From positions 1 to 64,000 of the forward strand of contig NZ_JAJUBB010000014.1 of assembly GCF_028683135.1 (NCBI RefSeq): DNA of 64,000 bases, in the 5' to 3' direction. The notes below the pieces were generated by a model. It saw nothing but the letters and a program-made list of their open reading frames with translations, ran no database searches and was not told the origin of the DNA. The stretch comes from Enterovibrio qingdaonensis (GTDB lineage Bacteria; Pseudomonadota; Gammaproteobacteria; Enterobacterales; Vibrionaceae). Every line of letters begins with the position of its first letter. Positions within the stretch are counted from its first letter, which is position 1. The position numbers and the translations under genes were made by a program. Below, in pieces: positions 36,914 through 48,796 of this stretch.

Positions 36914-39124
36914 ATGGTCGCAATTCGTGGCGCGCACCTAAACGACAATAAAGAATTTGTGCTTGAACGCTGGGTAGAAGGCCTAGCGCAAGACGCTGCT
37001 GTCTCCCAAGTATTAATCAACGCTTACCAACATTGCCAATCACTGGGGGATGCAGAAACCCTCGCTCAACCGCTTTGGTCGGGTCGGGAGATGATTGAAA
37101 TCCTTGTCACCTTAAGCATGGACAAGGAAACCCTTCTCGCTGCACTGCTCTTCCCTGTGGTAGAACATGGAGTATTGAGCAATGAGCTTCTGAAAGAGCA
37201 TTATGGCAATGACATTGCCAAGCTGGTGGACGGTGTGCAGGAAATGGCGGCGATTCGCCACCTGAATGCCAATAACGAAGAAGCGACCGCTGCACAGGTG
37301 GATAATGTCCGCCGCATGCTGCTTTCAATGGTGGATGATTTCCGCTGCGTGGTCATCAAACTGGCTGAACGCATTACCTACCTACGTGAAGTGAAAAACG
37401 ACGCGGATGAGGTTCGCCAGACTGTTGCGAAAGAATGTGCAAACATCTACGCACCGTTGGCAAACCGTTTAGGTATTGGCCAGCTTAAGTGGGAGATCGA
37501 AGACTACGCATTCCGCTATCAGCATTCTGGCACCTATAAACAAATTGCTAAGCAACTTGCTGAACGCCGCATTGACCGCGAGCAGTACATTGATACTTTT
37601 GTGACCGACCTGCAGCAATCGATGGGATCGTCAAACATCAATGCGCAGGTATACGGCCGACCAAAACATATCTACAGCATCTGGCGTAAGATGCAGAAAA
37701 AGAACCTCGAATTTGATGAGCTGTTTGACGTGCGCGCTGTGCGTATCATTGCTGATCAGCTTCAGGACTGTTACGCCGCGCTAGGTGTGGTGCACACCAA
37801 GTATCGCCATCTTCCCAAAGAGTTTGACGACTACGTCGCGAACCCAAAACCGAATGGTTACCAATCTATTCACACCGTCGTGCTTGGGCCAGAAGGCAAA
37901 ACGGTTGAGATCCAAATCCGTACCAAGCAAATGCATGATGATGCCGAGCTTGGTGTGGCGGCGCACTGGAAATACAAAGAAGGCGGTTCGGCCGGTCGCA
38001 GCGGCTATGACGAGAAAATCACTTGGCTACGTAAACTGCTGGCATGGCAAGAAGAGATGTCAGATTCTGGCGAGATGCTGGATGAGCTTCGCAGTCAGGT
38101 CTTTGATGACCGTGTCTATGCCTTTACACCGAAAGGCGATGTCGTCGACTTGCCAATTGGTGCAACGCCACTGGATTTCGCGTATCACATCCACTCTGAG
38201 GTGGGTCACCGTTGTATCGGTGCTAAGGTCGAAGGCCGTATCGTGCCATTTACCTATCACCTCAACATGGGTGATCAGGTAGAAATCATTACCCAGAAAG
38301 AGCCAAATCCTTCCCGCGATTGGTTGAATCCGAGCTTGGGCTTTGTGAACTCCGGTCGGGCACGCGCAAAAATCAATGCTTGGTTCCGCAAGCAATCTCG
38401 TGAAAAGAATGTGATTGCAGGGAAAGAAATCCTCGATGCTGAATTAGCGAAAATTGGCGCGGTCAGCAAAGATGCCTCGCTAGCAATGAAGCGTTTCAAT
38501 ATGAACAGCTTGGATGAGGTTTACGCTGGCGTTGGTAGTGGCGACTTACGTATCAATCAGGTCGTCAATTACATCAATTCTTTAGTCAATAAGCCGACGA
38601 AAGAAGAAGAAGATCAGCAGCTTCGTGAAAAGCTTGAACATGCCGAAGTCTCTTCTGCACCGAAGAAGCCGCGGCGCGATGCGGTTGTGGTTGAGGGGGT
38701 TGATAACCTGATGACCCACCTCGCACGTTGTTGCCAGCCGATCCCGGGAGATTCCATCGAAGGGTACGTCACCCAAGGGCGTGGGATCTCGGTGCACCGC
38801 GCTGACTGTGAGCAGCTCGCGGAGCTCCGCCACCACGCGCCAGAGCGTATCATTGATACCGTGTGGGGCGGCGGTTTCGTGGGTAACTACCAAATCACTG
38901 TGCGTGTATTGGCATCTGAGAGAAGTGGTCTGATTAAAGATCTCACGACTGTATTCACCAATGAAAAGGTGAAGGTGGCGGGCATGGCAAGTCGCGTTGA
39001 CTATAAGCAGCAAATGTCGGTTCTTGATTTCGACCTCGAGTTAAGTGACATCGATGTGCTGGGCAAGGTGATCACGCGGCTTGAACAAGTCAAAGATGTG
39101 CATGAAGCCAAACGACTTCACTAG
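36914..39124 (+). CDS. relA: GTP pyrophosphokinase RelA
   Basis: A 736-residue ribosome-associated (p)ppGpp synthetase triggering the stringent response. The inactive HD-like N-terminal domain (residues about 40-190; its key histidine pair is not conserved), the synthetase domain (YGRPKHIYSIWRKM ... NGYQSIHT), the TGS domain (VYAFTPKGDVVDLP) and the C-terminal ACT-like domain are present. The ATG at 36914 (AGGAAAG upstream) gives the family start MVAIRGAHL and is preferred over a start 33 bp upstream. Confidence 0.96.
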   Translation: MVAIRGAHLNDNKEFVLERWVEGLAQDAAVSQVLINAYQHCQSLGDAETLAQPLWSGREMIEILVTLSMDKETLLAALLFPVVEHGVLSNELLKEHYGNDIAKLVDGVQEMAAIRHLNANNEEATAAQVDNVRRMLLSMVDDFRCVVIKLAERITYLREVKNDADEVRQTVAKECANIYAPLANRLGIGQLKWEIEDYAFRYQHSGTYKQIAKQLAERRIDREQYIDTFVTDLQQSMGSSNINAQVYGRPKHIYSIWRKMQKKNLEFDELFDVRAVRIIADQLQDCYAALGVVHTKYRHLPKEFDDYVANPKPNGYQSIHTVVLGPEGKTVEIQIRTKQMHDDAELGVAAHWKYKEGGSAGRSGYDEKITWLRKLLAWQEEMSDSGEMLDELRSQVFDDRVYAFTPKGDVVDLPIGATPLDFAYHIHSEVGHRCIGAKVEGRIVPFTYHLNMGDQVEIITQKEPNPSRDWLNPSLGFVNSGRARAKINAWFRKQSREKNVIAGKEILDAELAKIGAVSKDASLAMKRFNMNSLDEVYAGVGSGDLRINQVVNYINSLVNKPTKEEEDQQLREKLEHAEVSSAPKKPRRDAVVVEGVDNLMTHLARCCQPIPGDSIEGYVTQGRGISVHRADCEQLAELRHHAPERIIDTVWGGGFVGNYQITVRVLASERSGLIKDLTTVFTNEKVKVAGMASRVDYKQQMSVLDFDLELSDIDVLGKVITRLEQVKDVHEAKRLH

Positions 39125-39140
39125 ATTTAACGTGACGAAT

Positions 39141-39168
39141 AAAGGGAAAGCCTCGGCTTTCCCTTTTT
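39141..39168 (+). terminator. Terminator after relA
   Basis: AAAGGGAAAGCC TC GGCTTTCCC stem followed by T5. Confidence 0.88.
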
Positions 39169-39201
39169 CATATATCGAAGTTTGAACACCGGAAAATCCT
39201 C

Positions 39202-40020
39202 ATGAAAAAAATGTCGCGAATGCAAGAATTACTGGAAATTATGGCCAAGTTACGAGACCCGGAGACGGGCTGTCCTTGGGATAAAAAGCAGACGTTTGAT
39301 TCCATAATTCCTTACACCATCGAAGAAACTTTCGAAGTGGCTGATGCTATTGAGCGCAAGGATTGGGCAGACACACGTGATGAGTTGGGCGATCTTTTGT
39401 TTCAGATTGTGTTCTATAGTCAACTCGGAAAAGAGCAGGGCGAGTTTGAGTTTGAGGATGTCATTGGTGCTATCTGTGACAAACTGACGCGTCGCCACCC
39501 TCATGTGTTTGGCAAAAAAGATGCAGATGGAAACCCTATTGAAAAGCCCGATTGGGAAGGGATAAAAGCGCAGGAACGAACTGCGAAGGCCGCATCCGAT
39601 TCGCCGCTGAGTGTTTTGGATGATGTGCCAAATGCCTTGCCTGCATTAGGACGAGCAGCAAAACTTCAGAAACGCTGCGCAAGTGTCGGTTTTGACTGGG
39701 ACTCAGTAGGGCCAGTGGCGGATAAAGTGCAAGAGGAGTTGCACGAAGTAATGGAAGAAACGTTGATGGTCGATGTCGACCAGACGCGTGTTGATGAAGA
39801 AATCGGCGATTTGTTATTTGCCGTTGTTAACCTCGCAAGGCATGTCGGGACGAATCCAGAGACAGCGCTTAGGAAAGCAAATTTAAAATTCGAAACCCGC
39901 TTTCGTCAAATTGAAACGAAATTACGCGAAAATGGTAAAAACTTGCAAGAAAGTCAGCAGGATGAGCTCGAAATGCTGTGGCAAGAAGTGAAGCGTGACG
40001 AAGGCAACAAACCGGTGTAA
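39202..40020 (+). CDS. mazG: Nucleoside triphosphate pyrophosphohydrolase MazG
   Basis: A 272-residue protein with two MazG domains. The N-terminal LRDPETGCPWDKKQTF and EELGDLLFQIVF-like motif (here DELGDLLFQIVFYSQ), RRHPHVFG, and the second EExxDLLFAVVN copy (EEIGDLLFAVVNLARH) are visible. It hydrolyses dNTPs/NTPs; in E. coli it lowers ppGpp effects under starvation. Its position between relA and pyrG is common in vibrios. Confidence 0.94.
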   Translation: MKKMSRMQELLEIMAKLRDPETGCPWDKKQTFDSIIPYTIEETFEVADAIERKDWADTRDELGDLLFQIVFYSQLGKEQGEFEFEDVIGAICDKLTRRHPHVFGKKDADGNPIEKPDWEGIKAQERTAKAASDSPLSVLDDVPNALPALGRAAKLQKRCASVGFDWDSVGPVADKVQEELHEVMEETLMVDVDQTRVDEEIGDLLFAVVNLARHVGTNPETALRKANLKFETRFRQIETKLRENGKNLQESQQDELEMLWQEVKRDEGNKPV

Positions 40021-40130
40021 ATCACTCCATTGATTTACGACAAAAAAAAACGATGTGCTGTGTGATAGTTTTCACGTTGTGGGAAGTTTCTGGCTCTGGT
40101 AACATGTCGTCCCGTCCAGATTTCCAATAA

Positions 40131-41795
<1,665 letters not shown>

Positions 41796-41806
41796 TTGAA
41801 CAAATA

Positions 41807-41836
41807 AGCGGTTGCGAAGGTTTGCAGCCGCTTTTT
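41807..41836 (+). terminator. Possible terminator/attenuator between pyrG and eno
   Basis: AAGCGG ... CCGCTT stem with internal pairing (TGC/GCA) followed by T5. The short distance to eno (40 bp) suggests partial read-through. Confidence 0.6.
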
Positions 41837-41858
41837 ATTAGCATTTTTAAGCTATTGA

Positions 41859-43178
<1,320 letters not shown>

Positions 43179-43206
43179 TCGCTTACCTGAAACCGCTTTA
43201 GATTGA

Positions 43207-43237
43207 AAAACGGCTCCCTTGGGAGCCGTTTTTTTAT
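43207..43237 (+). terminator. Terminator after eno
   Basis: AAAACGGCTCCC TT GGGAGCCGTTTT stem with T7. Confidence 0.92.
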
Positions 43238-43282
43238 GCTTGAATTCTCTCGTTGTGAGTTTGGGTAGCAAGACGTCGGATA

Positions 43283-43309
43283 AAAAAAGCCAGCATTACG
43301 CTGGCTTTC
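43283..43309 (-). terminator. Terminator after ubiI
   Basis: On the minus strand, AAAGCCAGC GTAAT GCTGGCTTT is followed by a T-run, just beyond the ubiI stop. Confidence 0.88.
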
Positions 43310-43335
43310 TCATTGTGCTTATTGTGGTGCGATCA

Positions 43336-44547
43336 CTACTTCTTCGCGAGTGCGGGCAGATCGCCTGATAGTCCCAACGCACGTTTGATAAATTGGGTCT
43401 TGATGCCTGGCAGGGTTGCTGCTGCCATCAAGCCAATACCACGGATGAGTTTCTTCGCCGGGTTTTCACCAGCAAACAAATCGCGGAAACCTTGCATAGC
43501 AGCAATCATTTGCGCTGCTTCCGCCTTACGCCAGCGTTCGAAACTGCGTAGGTTGGCTTTCTCGCCAATGTCTTTGCCATCTTCACTGAGGCGAGTCAGT
43601 TCTTGGGCGAGCGTTGCTGCATCAAGTAGTCCCAAGTTTACGCCTTGGCCAGCGAGTGGGTGAATGGTGTGTGCAGCATCGCCAATGAGCGCGACACGAT
43701 CGACAACAAAATCTCTCGCATAGCGCATTTTAAGCGGGAATGCGGCGCGATCACCTTCTACATGGCATAGCCCCAAGCGCACATCAAATGCGCCTGTGAG
43801 AGCCTTGTTGAACTCGCTGTCTGACATGCTGCAACGGGCATCGGCTTGCTCGGGAGGTTGAGACCAAACGATGGAGCAAAGGTGCGGGTCAGAGAGTGGC
43901 AAAAACGCTAGCGGACCTTCCGGTGTGAAAATTTGGCGTGCAATGCCGTCATGCGGTTCGTCGCTACGTACGTTTGCTACCAGTGCGCTGTGGCCGTAAT
44001 CCCAATGCGTCAGAGGAATAGAAAGCTGGTTGCGTACCCAAGAATTGGCACCGTCTGCACCGACGACCAGTTTGGCCGTAATGGCATTGCCTGAGTCTAG
44101 TGTTAGCCAAGCCTCTGATTCACCGAACATCATTGATGCGACGCGATCAGGACAGAACAGGGTGACATTGTGATGTTGTTTGATGCGATCTAGCAATGAC
44201 AGTTGAATAACACGGTTTTCGACAATGTAACCCAAATCAGGCTGACCCAAGTCCATCGCATCAAATTCAATCGATGCAAAGCTGTCTTGCTCCCACACCG
44301 CCATTTTTTGATACGGACTCGCGCGGCGGGAGACAATACCATCCCATGCGCCGACGTTTTTCAAAATTCGCTCACTGGCGCGGCTAAGCGCGGATACACG
44401 GACATCCGGCAATGTGTTGAGTTCAGTCTCAGGCTCCCTGCCTTCAATGACTGCAATACGAAGATCAGAGTCTGCTAACGCCGCAGCCAACGTTAGACCC
44501 ACCATGCCACCGCCAACTATAGCGATATCTACATTTGTCATTTTCAT
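43336..44547 (-). CDS. ubiI: Ubiquinone C5-hydroxylase (UbiI/VisC family)
   Basis: A 403-residue FAD monooxygenase. The N-terminal IAIVGGGMVGLTLAAAL dinucleotide fold, the DG motif (VGADGANSWVR) and the ubi-hydroxylase signature RVALIGDAAHTIHPLAGQGVNLGL are intact. It is one of two adjacent paralogues; the order ubiH-ubiI and the sequence style point to UbiI for this one. Its start codon overlaps the ubiH stop by one base. Confidence 0.9.
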   Translation of the reverse strand: MKMTNVDIAIVGGGMVGLTLAAALADSDLRIAVIEGREPETELNTLPDVRVSALSRASERILKNVGAWDGIVSRRASPYQKMAVWEQDSFASIEFDAMDLGQPDLGYIVENRVIQLSLLDRIKQHHNVTLFCPDRVASMMFGESEAWLTLDSGNAITAKLVVGADGANSWVRNQLSIPLTHWDYGHSALVANVRSDEPHDGIARQIFTPEGPLAFLPLSDPHLCSIVWSQPPEQADARCSMSDSEFNKALTGAFDVRLGLCHVEGDRAAFPLKMRYARDFVVDRVALIGDAAHTIHPLAGQGVNLGLLDAATLAQELTRLSEDGKDIGEKANLRSFERWRKAEAAQMIAAMQGFRDLFAGENPAKKLIRGIGLMAAATLPGIKTQFIKRALGLSGDLPALAKK

Positions 44548-45752
44548 TATCGTTCTACCAAGCCCATTGCACGTTGTAGCAAGGGGGCTTTCAATTCACT
44601 GCAGACTGACATCGCAGCCAAGCCGAGGTTTCTACCCAGAATGAGCGGGGCAGATGTATTCGAAAAACCATGAACCAATCCGGATGTCATGGCAACCGTT
44701 GCATTGCGGTCTGGCTCTCTGCGTTCAAGGTATTGCTGAAGTAACGCCATGCCACCGACGTCTTCGCCACTATGGTGCGCATTCGCAATTTCTTCTGCTA
44801 AGGTCACTACATCACGAAGGCCGAGGTTGAAGCCTTGACCAGCAATCGGGTGCAAAGTTTGCGCTGCATTACCAACGACAGCAAAACGATGAGAAATCAA
44901 TTGGGTCGTTTGGCGAAGGACTAATGGGTAGCTATTGCGCTCACCAACATGGAGGATTTTTCCTAAGCGCCAACCAAAGGTACGTTGAAGTGCATCAATA
45001 AAGGCATTATCAGACAGCTTTAACAATTCCGAAGCTTGCTTGGGTTTGGCGCACCAAACGAGCGAGCTTCGGCCCTCTGACATGGGTAATAAGGCGATTG
45101 GACCGCTTTCAGTAAAGCGTTCAAAGGCTTTCCCTTGATGCGGCATAGCGGTGGTCACGTTGGCAATCAGTGCTACTTGTTCGAAATCATGCTCATGGCG
45201 GTCAATACCGACCATTTGACAACACGAAGAGGTTGCGCCGTCGGCAGCAATGACCAATTTGGTTCGGATTTTATTGCTATCGTTCAGTGTCAGCGTGACA
45301 TCGTCGACAGTACGATGAATATCAGTGACAAACGCCGGACAAAAGAGGGTAACCGTCTTTGAGGAGGTGAGTGCTGCGTGAAAAACGCGACCCGCATCGG
45401 CAAGCTCAATCACACTGCCTAGCGACTCAACGCCTTCGTCTTTGGCATGCATCTCGGTTAAGCCAAAATGGCCTTTGTCAGATACATGAATATGCTCAAT
45501 GGCCGTCGCAAAAGGAGAGAGGGCTTTCCAAAGCCCCAGCGATGCTAACAATTGGCTGCTGCCGTAAGACAGCGCAATGCTTCGGGCATCATAGCCAGGG
45601 TGTGAGTGGTTGGGGATAGCCGCTTCAACCACGGCAATGGAAAGTTGGCCTTGGGTCAACTGCTCGATGGATAACGCCAAGGTAGCTCCAGCCATGGCGC
45701 CGCCTGCGATAACGACATCAAATTCCTGCATTGAAGGCGCGTTTGCGTCCAT
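44547..45752 (-). CDS. ubiH: 2-octaprenyl-6-methoxyphenol hydroxylase
   Basis: A 401-residue FAD monooxygenase for ubiquinone ring hydroxylation. FDVVIAGGAMAGATLALSIEQ and AVVGNAAQTLHPIAGQGFNLGLRD (Asn in place of the usual Asp of GDAAH) are visible. That GNAAQTLHP variant is characteristic of UbiH. The ATG at 45752, with GGAGAG upstream, is preferred to an upstream start that would extend into ygfB. pepP, which usually lies between ygfB and ubiH, is missing. Confidence 0.9.
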   Translation of the reverse strand: MDANAPSMQEFDVVIAGGAMAGATLALSIEQLTQGQLSIAVVEAAIPNHSHPGYDARSIALSYGSSQLLASLGLWKALSPFATAIEHIHVSDKGHFGLTEMHAKDEGVESLGSVIELADAGRVFHAALTSSKTVTLFCPAFVTDIHRTVDDVTLTLNDSNKIRTKLVIAADGATSSCCQMVGIDRHEHDFEQVALIANVTTAMPHQGKAFERFTESGPIALLPMSEGRSSLVWCAKPKQASELLKLSDNAFIDALQRTFGWRLGKILHVGERNSYPLVLRQTTQLISHRFAVVGNAAQTLHPIAGQGFNLGLRDVVTLAEEIANAHHSGEDVGGMALLQQYLERREPDRNATVAMTSGLVHGFSNTSAPLILGRNLGLAAMSVCSELKAPLLQRAMGLVER

Positions 45753-45783
45753 TCTTCGATCTCTCCGGCAGTAAATTCTACGA

Positions 45784-46356
45784 TCAGTGAAGTGTTGGCT
45801 TCGCGTCTTCTTTCGCTGGTTTGATGCCGAGTTCGGCATGCAACGTCATCGCGCATACTCGGACGTGCTCGATAACTTGCTCAAGTAACAGTGCTTGCTC
45901 TTCTTGATCGTCATCTTCATCAATACCGAGCTGTGCAATCTCCGCTAAATCAGCGAGGACTTCTTTTGTATCATCAGACAGCTTGCCTGCGGTTACACCC
46001 ACCAGGCCGATACCGGCGATAAAAGCACTAACCCAATCAGACACGGCATCGCCACGGTCGAGTAATGATTCATTTTCATCAGGGAGAAGAAGCTCGAAGT
46101 CCATTTGCCCATCAATCAACTCACTGCTTGATTGTGCAAGTGCACTGGCGGCAAGTCCGAGTGATTGGTGAGGCCAACCCTGTCCATCATTGGTATAGTC
46201 GTAGAGCATTGGCATCCAGTTGCTTGAATCAGGGTCCAAACCACCACATAACATGCCCGCCAGTAGGCCGTGCATTTCTGCAGGGGTAACAGCAAGGCTG
46301 TCTGATTTAAGCGTGGTAGCGATATTGCTGTATTCAGGTAAAGTTACTTGGGTCAC
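45784..46356 (-). CDS. ygfB: YgfB/YecA family protein
   Basis: A 190-residue UPF0149 protein. The conserved TPAEMHGLLAGMLCGG, the FELLLPDE ... DRGDAVSDWVSAFIAGIGL and the acidic LGIDEDDDQEEQALLLEQVIEHVRV segments match E. coli YgfB. The function is mostly unknown; in Pseudomonas a homologue influences ampDh3 expression. I chose GTG at 46356 because AAGGTGG lies 8 bp upstream and the protein then starts MTQVTLPEYS as in vibrios; a TTG 30 bp earlier is possible. It is divergent from zapA. Confidence 0.85.
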   Translation of the reverse strand: MTQVTLPEYSNIATTLKSDSLAVTPAEMHGLLAGMLCGGLDPDSSNWMPMLYDYTNDGQGWPHQSLGLAASALAQSSSELIDGQMDFELLLPDENESLLDRGDAVSDWVSAFIAGIGLVGVTAGKLSDDTKEVLADLAEIAQLGIDEDDDQEEQALLLEQVIEHVRVCAMTLHAELGIKPAKEDAKPTLH

Positions 46357-46637
46357 TGGGGCCACCTTGAGTACCAATTGATTCAACGGCTATGCTATCA
46401 CTTAGCAGCAACCCACTGAACAGCTCTTGAGAAAAAGTCACCGTTGTTGAATTGAAAGTACTGGTGAACCCAAAAAATCGCTCTGATTTTCATCACATTG
46501 ACGACTTTTCGTCTAGTTAGTTCGTCGAGAGCAAATCCTCTTTAGGATAGACTTGCAGTTTGACCTGCCATTTTTTATATTTGCGCCCGTTACGTCAGGG
46601 TGCGACAGTGCGCTTTGAAGGGAGCTCTGAAACAATT

Positions 46638-46949
46638 ATGACCACGCAAGCTGTTGAAATTCGAATCCTTGGAAAGATCATGCGCGTTAACTGTCCTGCT
46701 GGGCAGGAGCAGTCTTTGCAAGAAGCTGCGGACGACTTCGATAAGCGGTTGCATGAATTGTCTGCTCGCACTAAAGTAACGAATACAGAGCAGTTGCTCA
46801 CCATCGCGGCACTGAATGTCTGTTACGAACTGCAGACCGAAAAACAAAATATTGCCGCCGATAGAAATGAAATGGCGCAGCGTATGTCGCTGCTGCAACA
46901 AACGATTGAAGAGGCGTTGTTAAAACACAGCGTGTCGAAGGAAGCGTAA
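46638..46949 (+). CDS. zapA: Cell division protein ZapA
   Basis: A 103-residue FtsZ-ring stabiliser. The N-terminal globular part (AVEIRILGKIMRVNCPAGQEQSLQEAADDFDKRL) and the C-terminal coiled coil are typical. The ATG at 46638 gives the expected MTTQAVEI start; an upstream frame start is not supported. The next feature is 6S RNA, the conserved zapA-ssrS-fau order of gammaproteobacteria. Confidence 0.94.
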   Translation: MTTQAVEIRILGKIMRVNCPAGQEQSLQEAADDFDKRLHELSARTKVTNTEQLLTIAALNVCYELQTEKQNIAADRNEMAQRMSLLQQTIEEALLKHSVSKEA

Positions 46950-46964
46950 GTTTCCAAACCAGTT

Positions 46965-47143
46965 TGACCCTGGAGTGTGCGTCAGCGGATCCGCGTCCCT
47001 GAGCCGATAAGCACATCTAAGGGTGAGTTGTTATAGGCTATTGAGCAAGCTCGGCTCGTACCGAGAAGCCTACGGTCTATTCTGCCCATCCGCCTTGAAC
47101 CGCAGGGTTCAAGGGCAAAAGATCCCAACGGCACTCCGGGGCC
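46965..47143 (+). ncRNA. ssrS: 6S RNA
   Basis: The region between zapA and fau folds like 6S RNA, the regulator that mimics an open promoter and sequesters sigma-70 RNA polymerase in stationary phase. The closing stem pairs CCCTGGAGTG (46969-46978) with CACTCCGGGG (47132-47141). Conserved blocks shared with E. coli ssrS include TCCCTGAGCCGATA, GAGCAAGCTCGG..CGTACCGAGAAGCC and CCTTGAACC.CAGGGTTCAAGGG. Exact ends are estimated. Position before fau is conserved. Confidence 0.93.
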
Positions 47144-47181
47144 TTCCCCACATTCTCAATGCGACACGGCAAGGATAGCCG

Positions 47182-47799
47182 ATGCAAGCGAATACCTCCG
47201 AGCAGCGTACCTTGCTGCGACAACAGATTCGACAACGTCGTCGAGCCCTGACTGAAGAAAGCCAACACCTAGCTGCACATCAATTGCTCACGTGCGTTGA
47301 AGCGTCAGATGCTATGTCCAATGCAGCGCACATTGCACTCTATTTGTCCGTCGATGGCGAACTCGATACGACGCCACTGATTGAGCGTTGCTGGCGAAAG
47401 GGTCAGTCTGTTTACCTACCGGTAATTCATCCGTTCAGTAAAGGTCATTTGCTGTTCCTCCACTATCACCCTAATAGTCACTTGATCCCTAATCGATATG
47501 GCATTTTGGAGCCGAAACTTGATGTCAGAGATGTCCTGCCTGCGCGAAAACTAGATGTGATTTGTACTCCCTTGGTTGCATTTGATGCCCAAGGCCAACG
47601 CTTAGGTATGGGGGGAGGCTACTACGACAGAACGCTGGCACAGTGGTATGAAACCGGAGAAGGGGCAAGGCCAATAGGCTTAGCGCATGATTGCCAGCAA
47701 GTTGACCGCCTGCCTGTCGAAGCATGGGACATCCCTTTGCCAGAGATATTAACGCCGAATCGACACTGGTCATGGGACGTCACAACAACACATTGTTGA
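47182..47799 (+). CDS. fau: 5-formyltetrahydrofolate cyclo-ligase
   Basis: A 205-residue enzyme (YgfA/Fau) that converts 5-formyl-THF to 5,10-methenyl-THF with ATP. The basic N-terminus [12 protein letters not shown] and the signature [15 protein letters not shown] are clear. In many bacteria it is co-transcribed with the upstream 6S RNA, which fits here (about 40 bp gap). Confidence 0.94.
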   Translation: MQANTSEQRTLLRQQIRQRRRALTEESQHLAAHQLLTCVEASDAMSNAAHIALYLSVDGELDTTPLIERCWRKGQSVYLPVIHPFSKGHLLFLHYHPNSHLIPNRYGILEPKLDVRDVLPARKLDVICTPLVAFDAQGQRLGMGGGYYDRTLAQWYETGEGARPIGLAHDCQQVDRLPVEAWDIPLPEILTPNRHWSWDVTTTHC

Positions 47800-47900
47800 T
47801 CGACAAGAACGGGATCTGCGTTGTCAAAAATCTGCGCGCGTCTAATTCAGATCTGTATAATCGGCCTCGCGAATTACCCCCTAAATTGCAGGAGATCATC

Positions 47901-48554
47901 ATGACTCAGGATGAAATGAAAAAAGCGGCTGGCTGGGCTGCGTTGGAATACGTCACCAAGGGTGCCATTGTTGGTGTTGGTACTGGCTCGACCGTTAATC
48001 ACTTCATCGATGCGCTTGAAACCATGAAAGAGCAAATCAAAGGTGCCGTGTCGAGCTCTGTCGCGTCAACTGAGCGCCTTGAAAAGATCGGTATTCCGGT
48101 TTTTGATGCTAACGAAGTGGCAAGCTTGGATATCTATGTTGATGGTGCTGACGAAATCAACCCAAGCAATGACATGATCAAAGGTGGTGGTGCTGCACTA
48201 ACACGTGAGAAGATCGTGGCAGCGATTGCAAAGCAATTTATTTGTATCATTGATGACAGTAAAAAAGTCGACGTGTTGGGCCAATTCCCTTTACCTGTAG
48301 AAGTGATCCCGATGGCGCGTTCTTATGTTGCGCGTGAACTGGTTAAACTGGGTGGAGACCCTTGCTACCGTGAAGGTTGCATTACCGATAACGGCAACGT
48401 GATTTTGGATGTCCATAATCTGCAAATCACCAATGCGAAAGAACTTGAAGACACGATCAATGGTATCGCGGGTGTGGTGACAGTAGGCCTGTTTGCAAAT
48501 CGTGGTGCGGACGTAGTGCTTGAAGGTACACCAAATGGTGTGGTGAAAAGCTAA
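47901..48554 (+). CDS. rpiA: Ribose-5-phosphate isomerase A
   Basis: A 217-residue pentose phosphate enzyme. [14 protein letters not shown], the catalytic YVDGADEIN and [13 protein letters not shown] motifs, and the C-terminal [13 protein letters not shown] are present. The ATG at 47901 (GGAG upstream) gives [18 protein letters not shown] as in E. coli; longer starts run into fau. Confidence 0.97.
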   Translation: MTQDEMKKAAGWAALEYVTKGAIVGVGTGSTVNHFIDALETMKEQIKGAVSSSVASTERLEKIGIPVFDANEVASLDIYVDGADEINPSNDMIKGGGAALTREKIVAAIAKQFICIIDDSKKVDVLGQFPLPVEVIPMARSYVARELVKLGGDPCYREGCITDNGNVILDVHNLQITNAKELEDTINGIAGVVTVGLFANRGADVVLEGTPNGVVKS

Positions 48555-48640
48555 TTCCCCCTTCGCAGACAAACCTTTAGCTTTTTCACTTTTTTTGAAA
48601 CGAAAGCCAAACGTTTGCGTCGAATTAACTCAATAAGTTA

Positions 48641-48668
48641 GCGGTGTCCTTGCGACACCGTTTTTTTT
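48641..48668 (+). terminator. Terminator after rpiA
   Basis: CGGTGTC CTTGC GACACCG stem followed by T8. Confidence 0.88.
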
Positions 48669-48796
48669 CGCGTTATTCGCGTAATACTGCTCCCTTTTCA
48701 TACAACTTTTTGTTACCTTAATCACTAATTGTTGCCATTTGGATGGCTAAAACCGGATTTTTGATTTTTAGGTTTGTTTTTAAGGATGAGAAGCGC

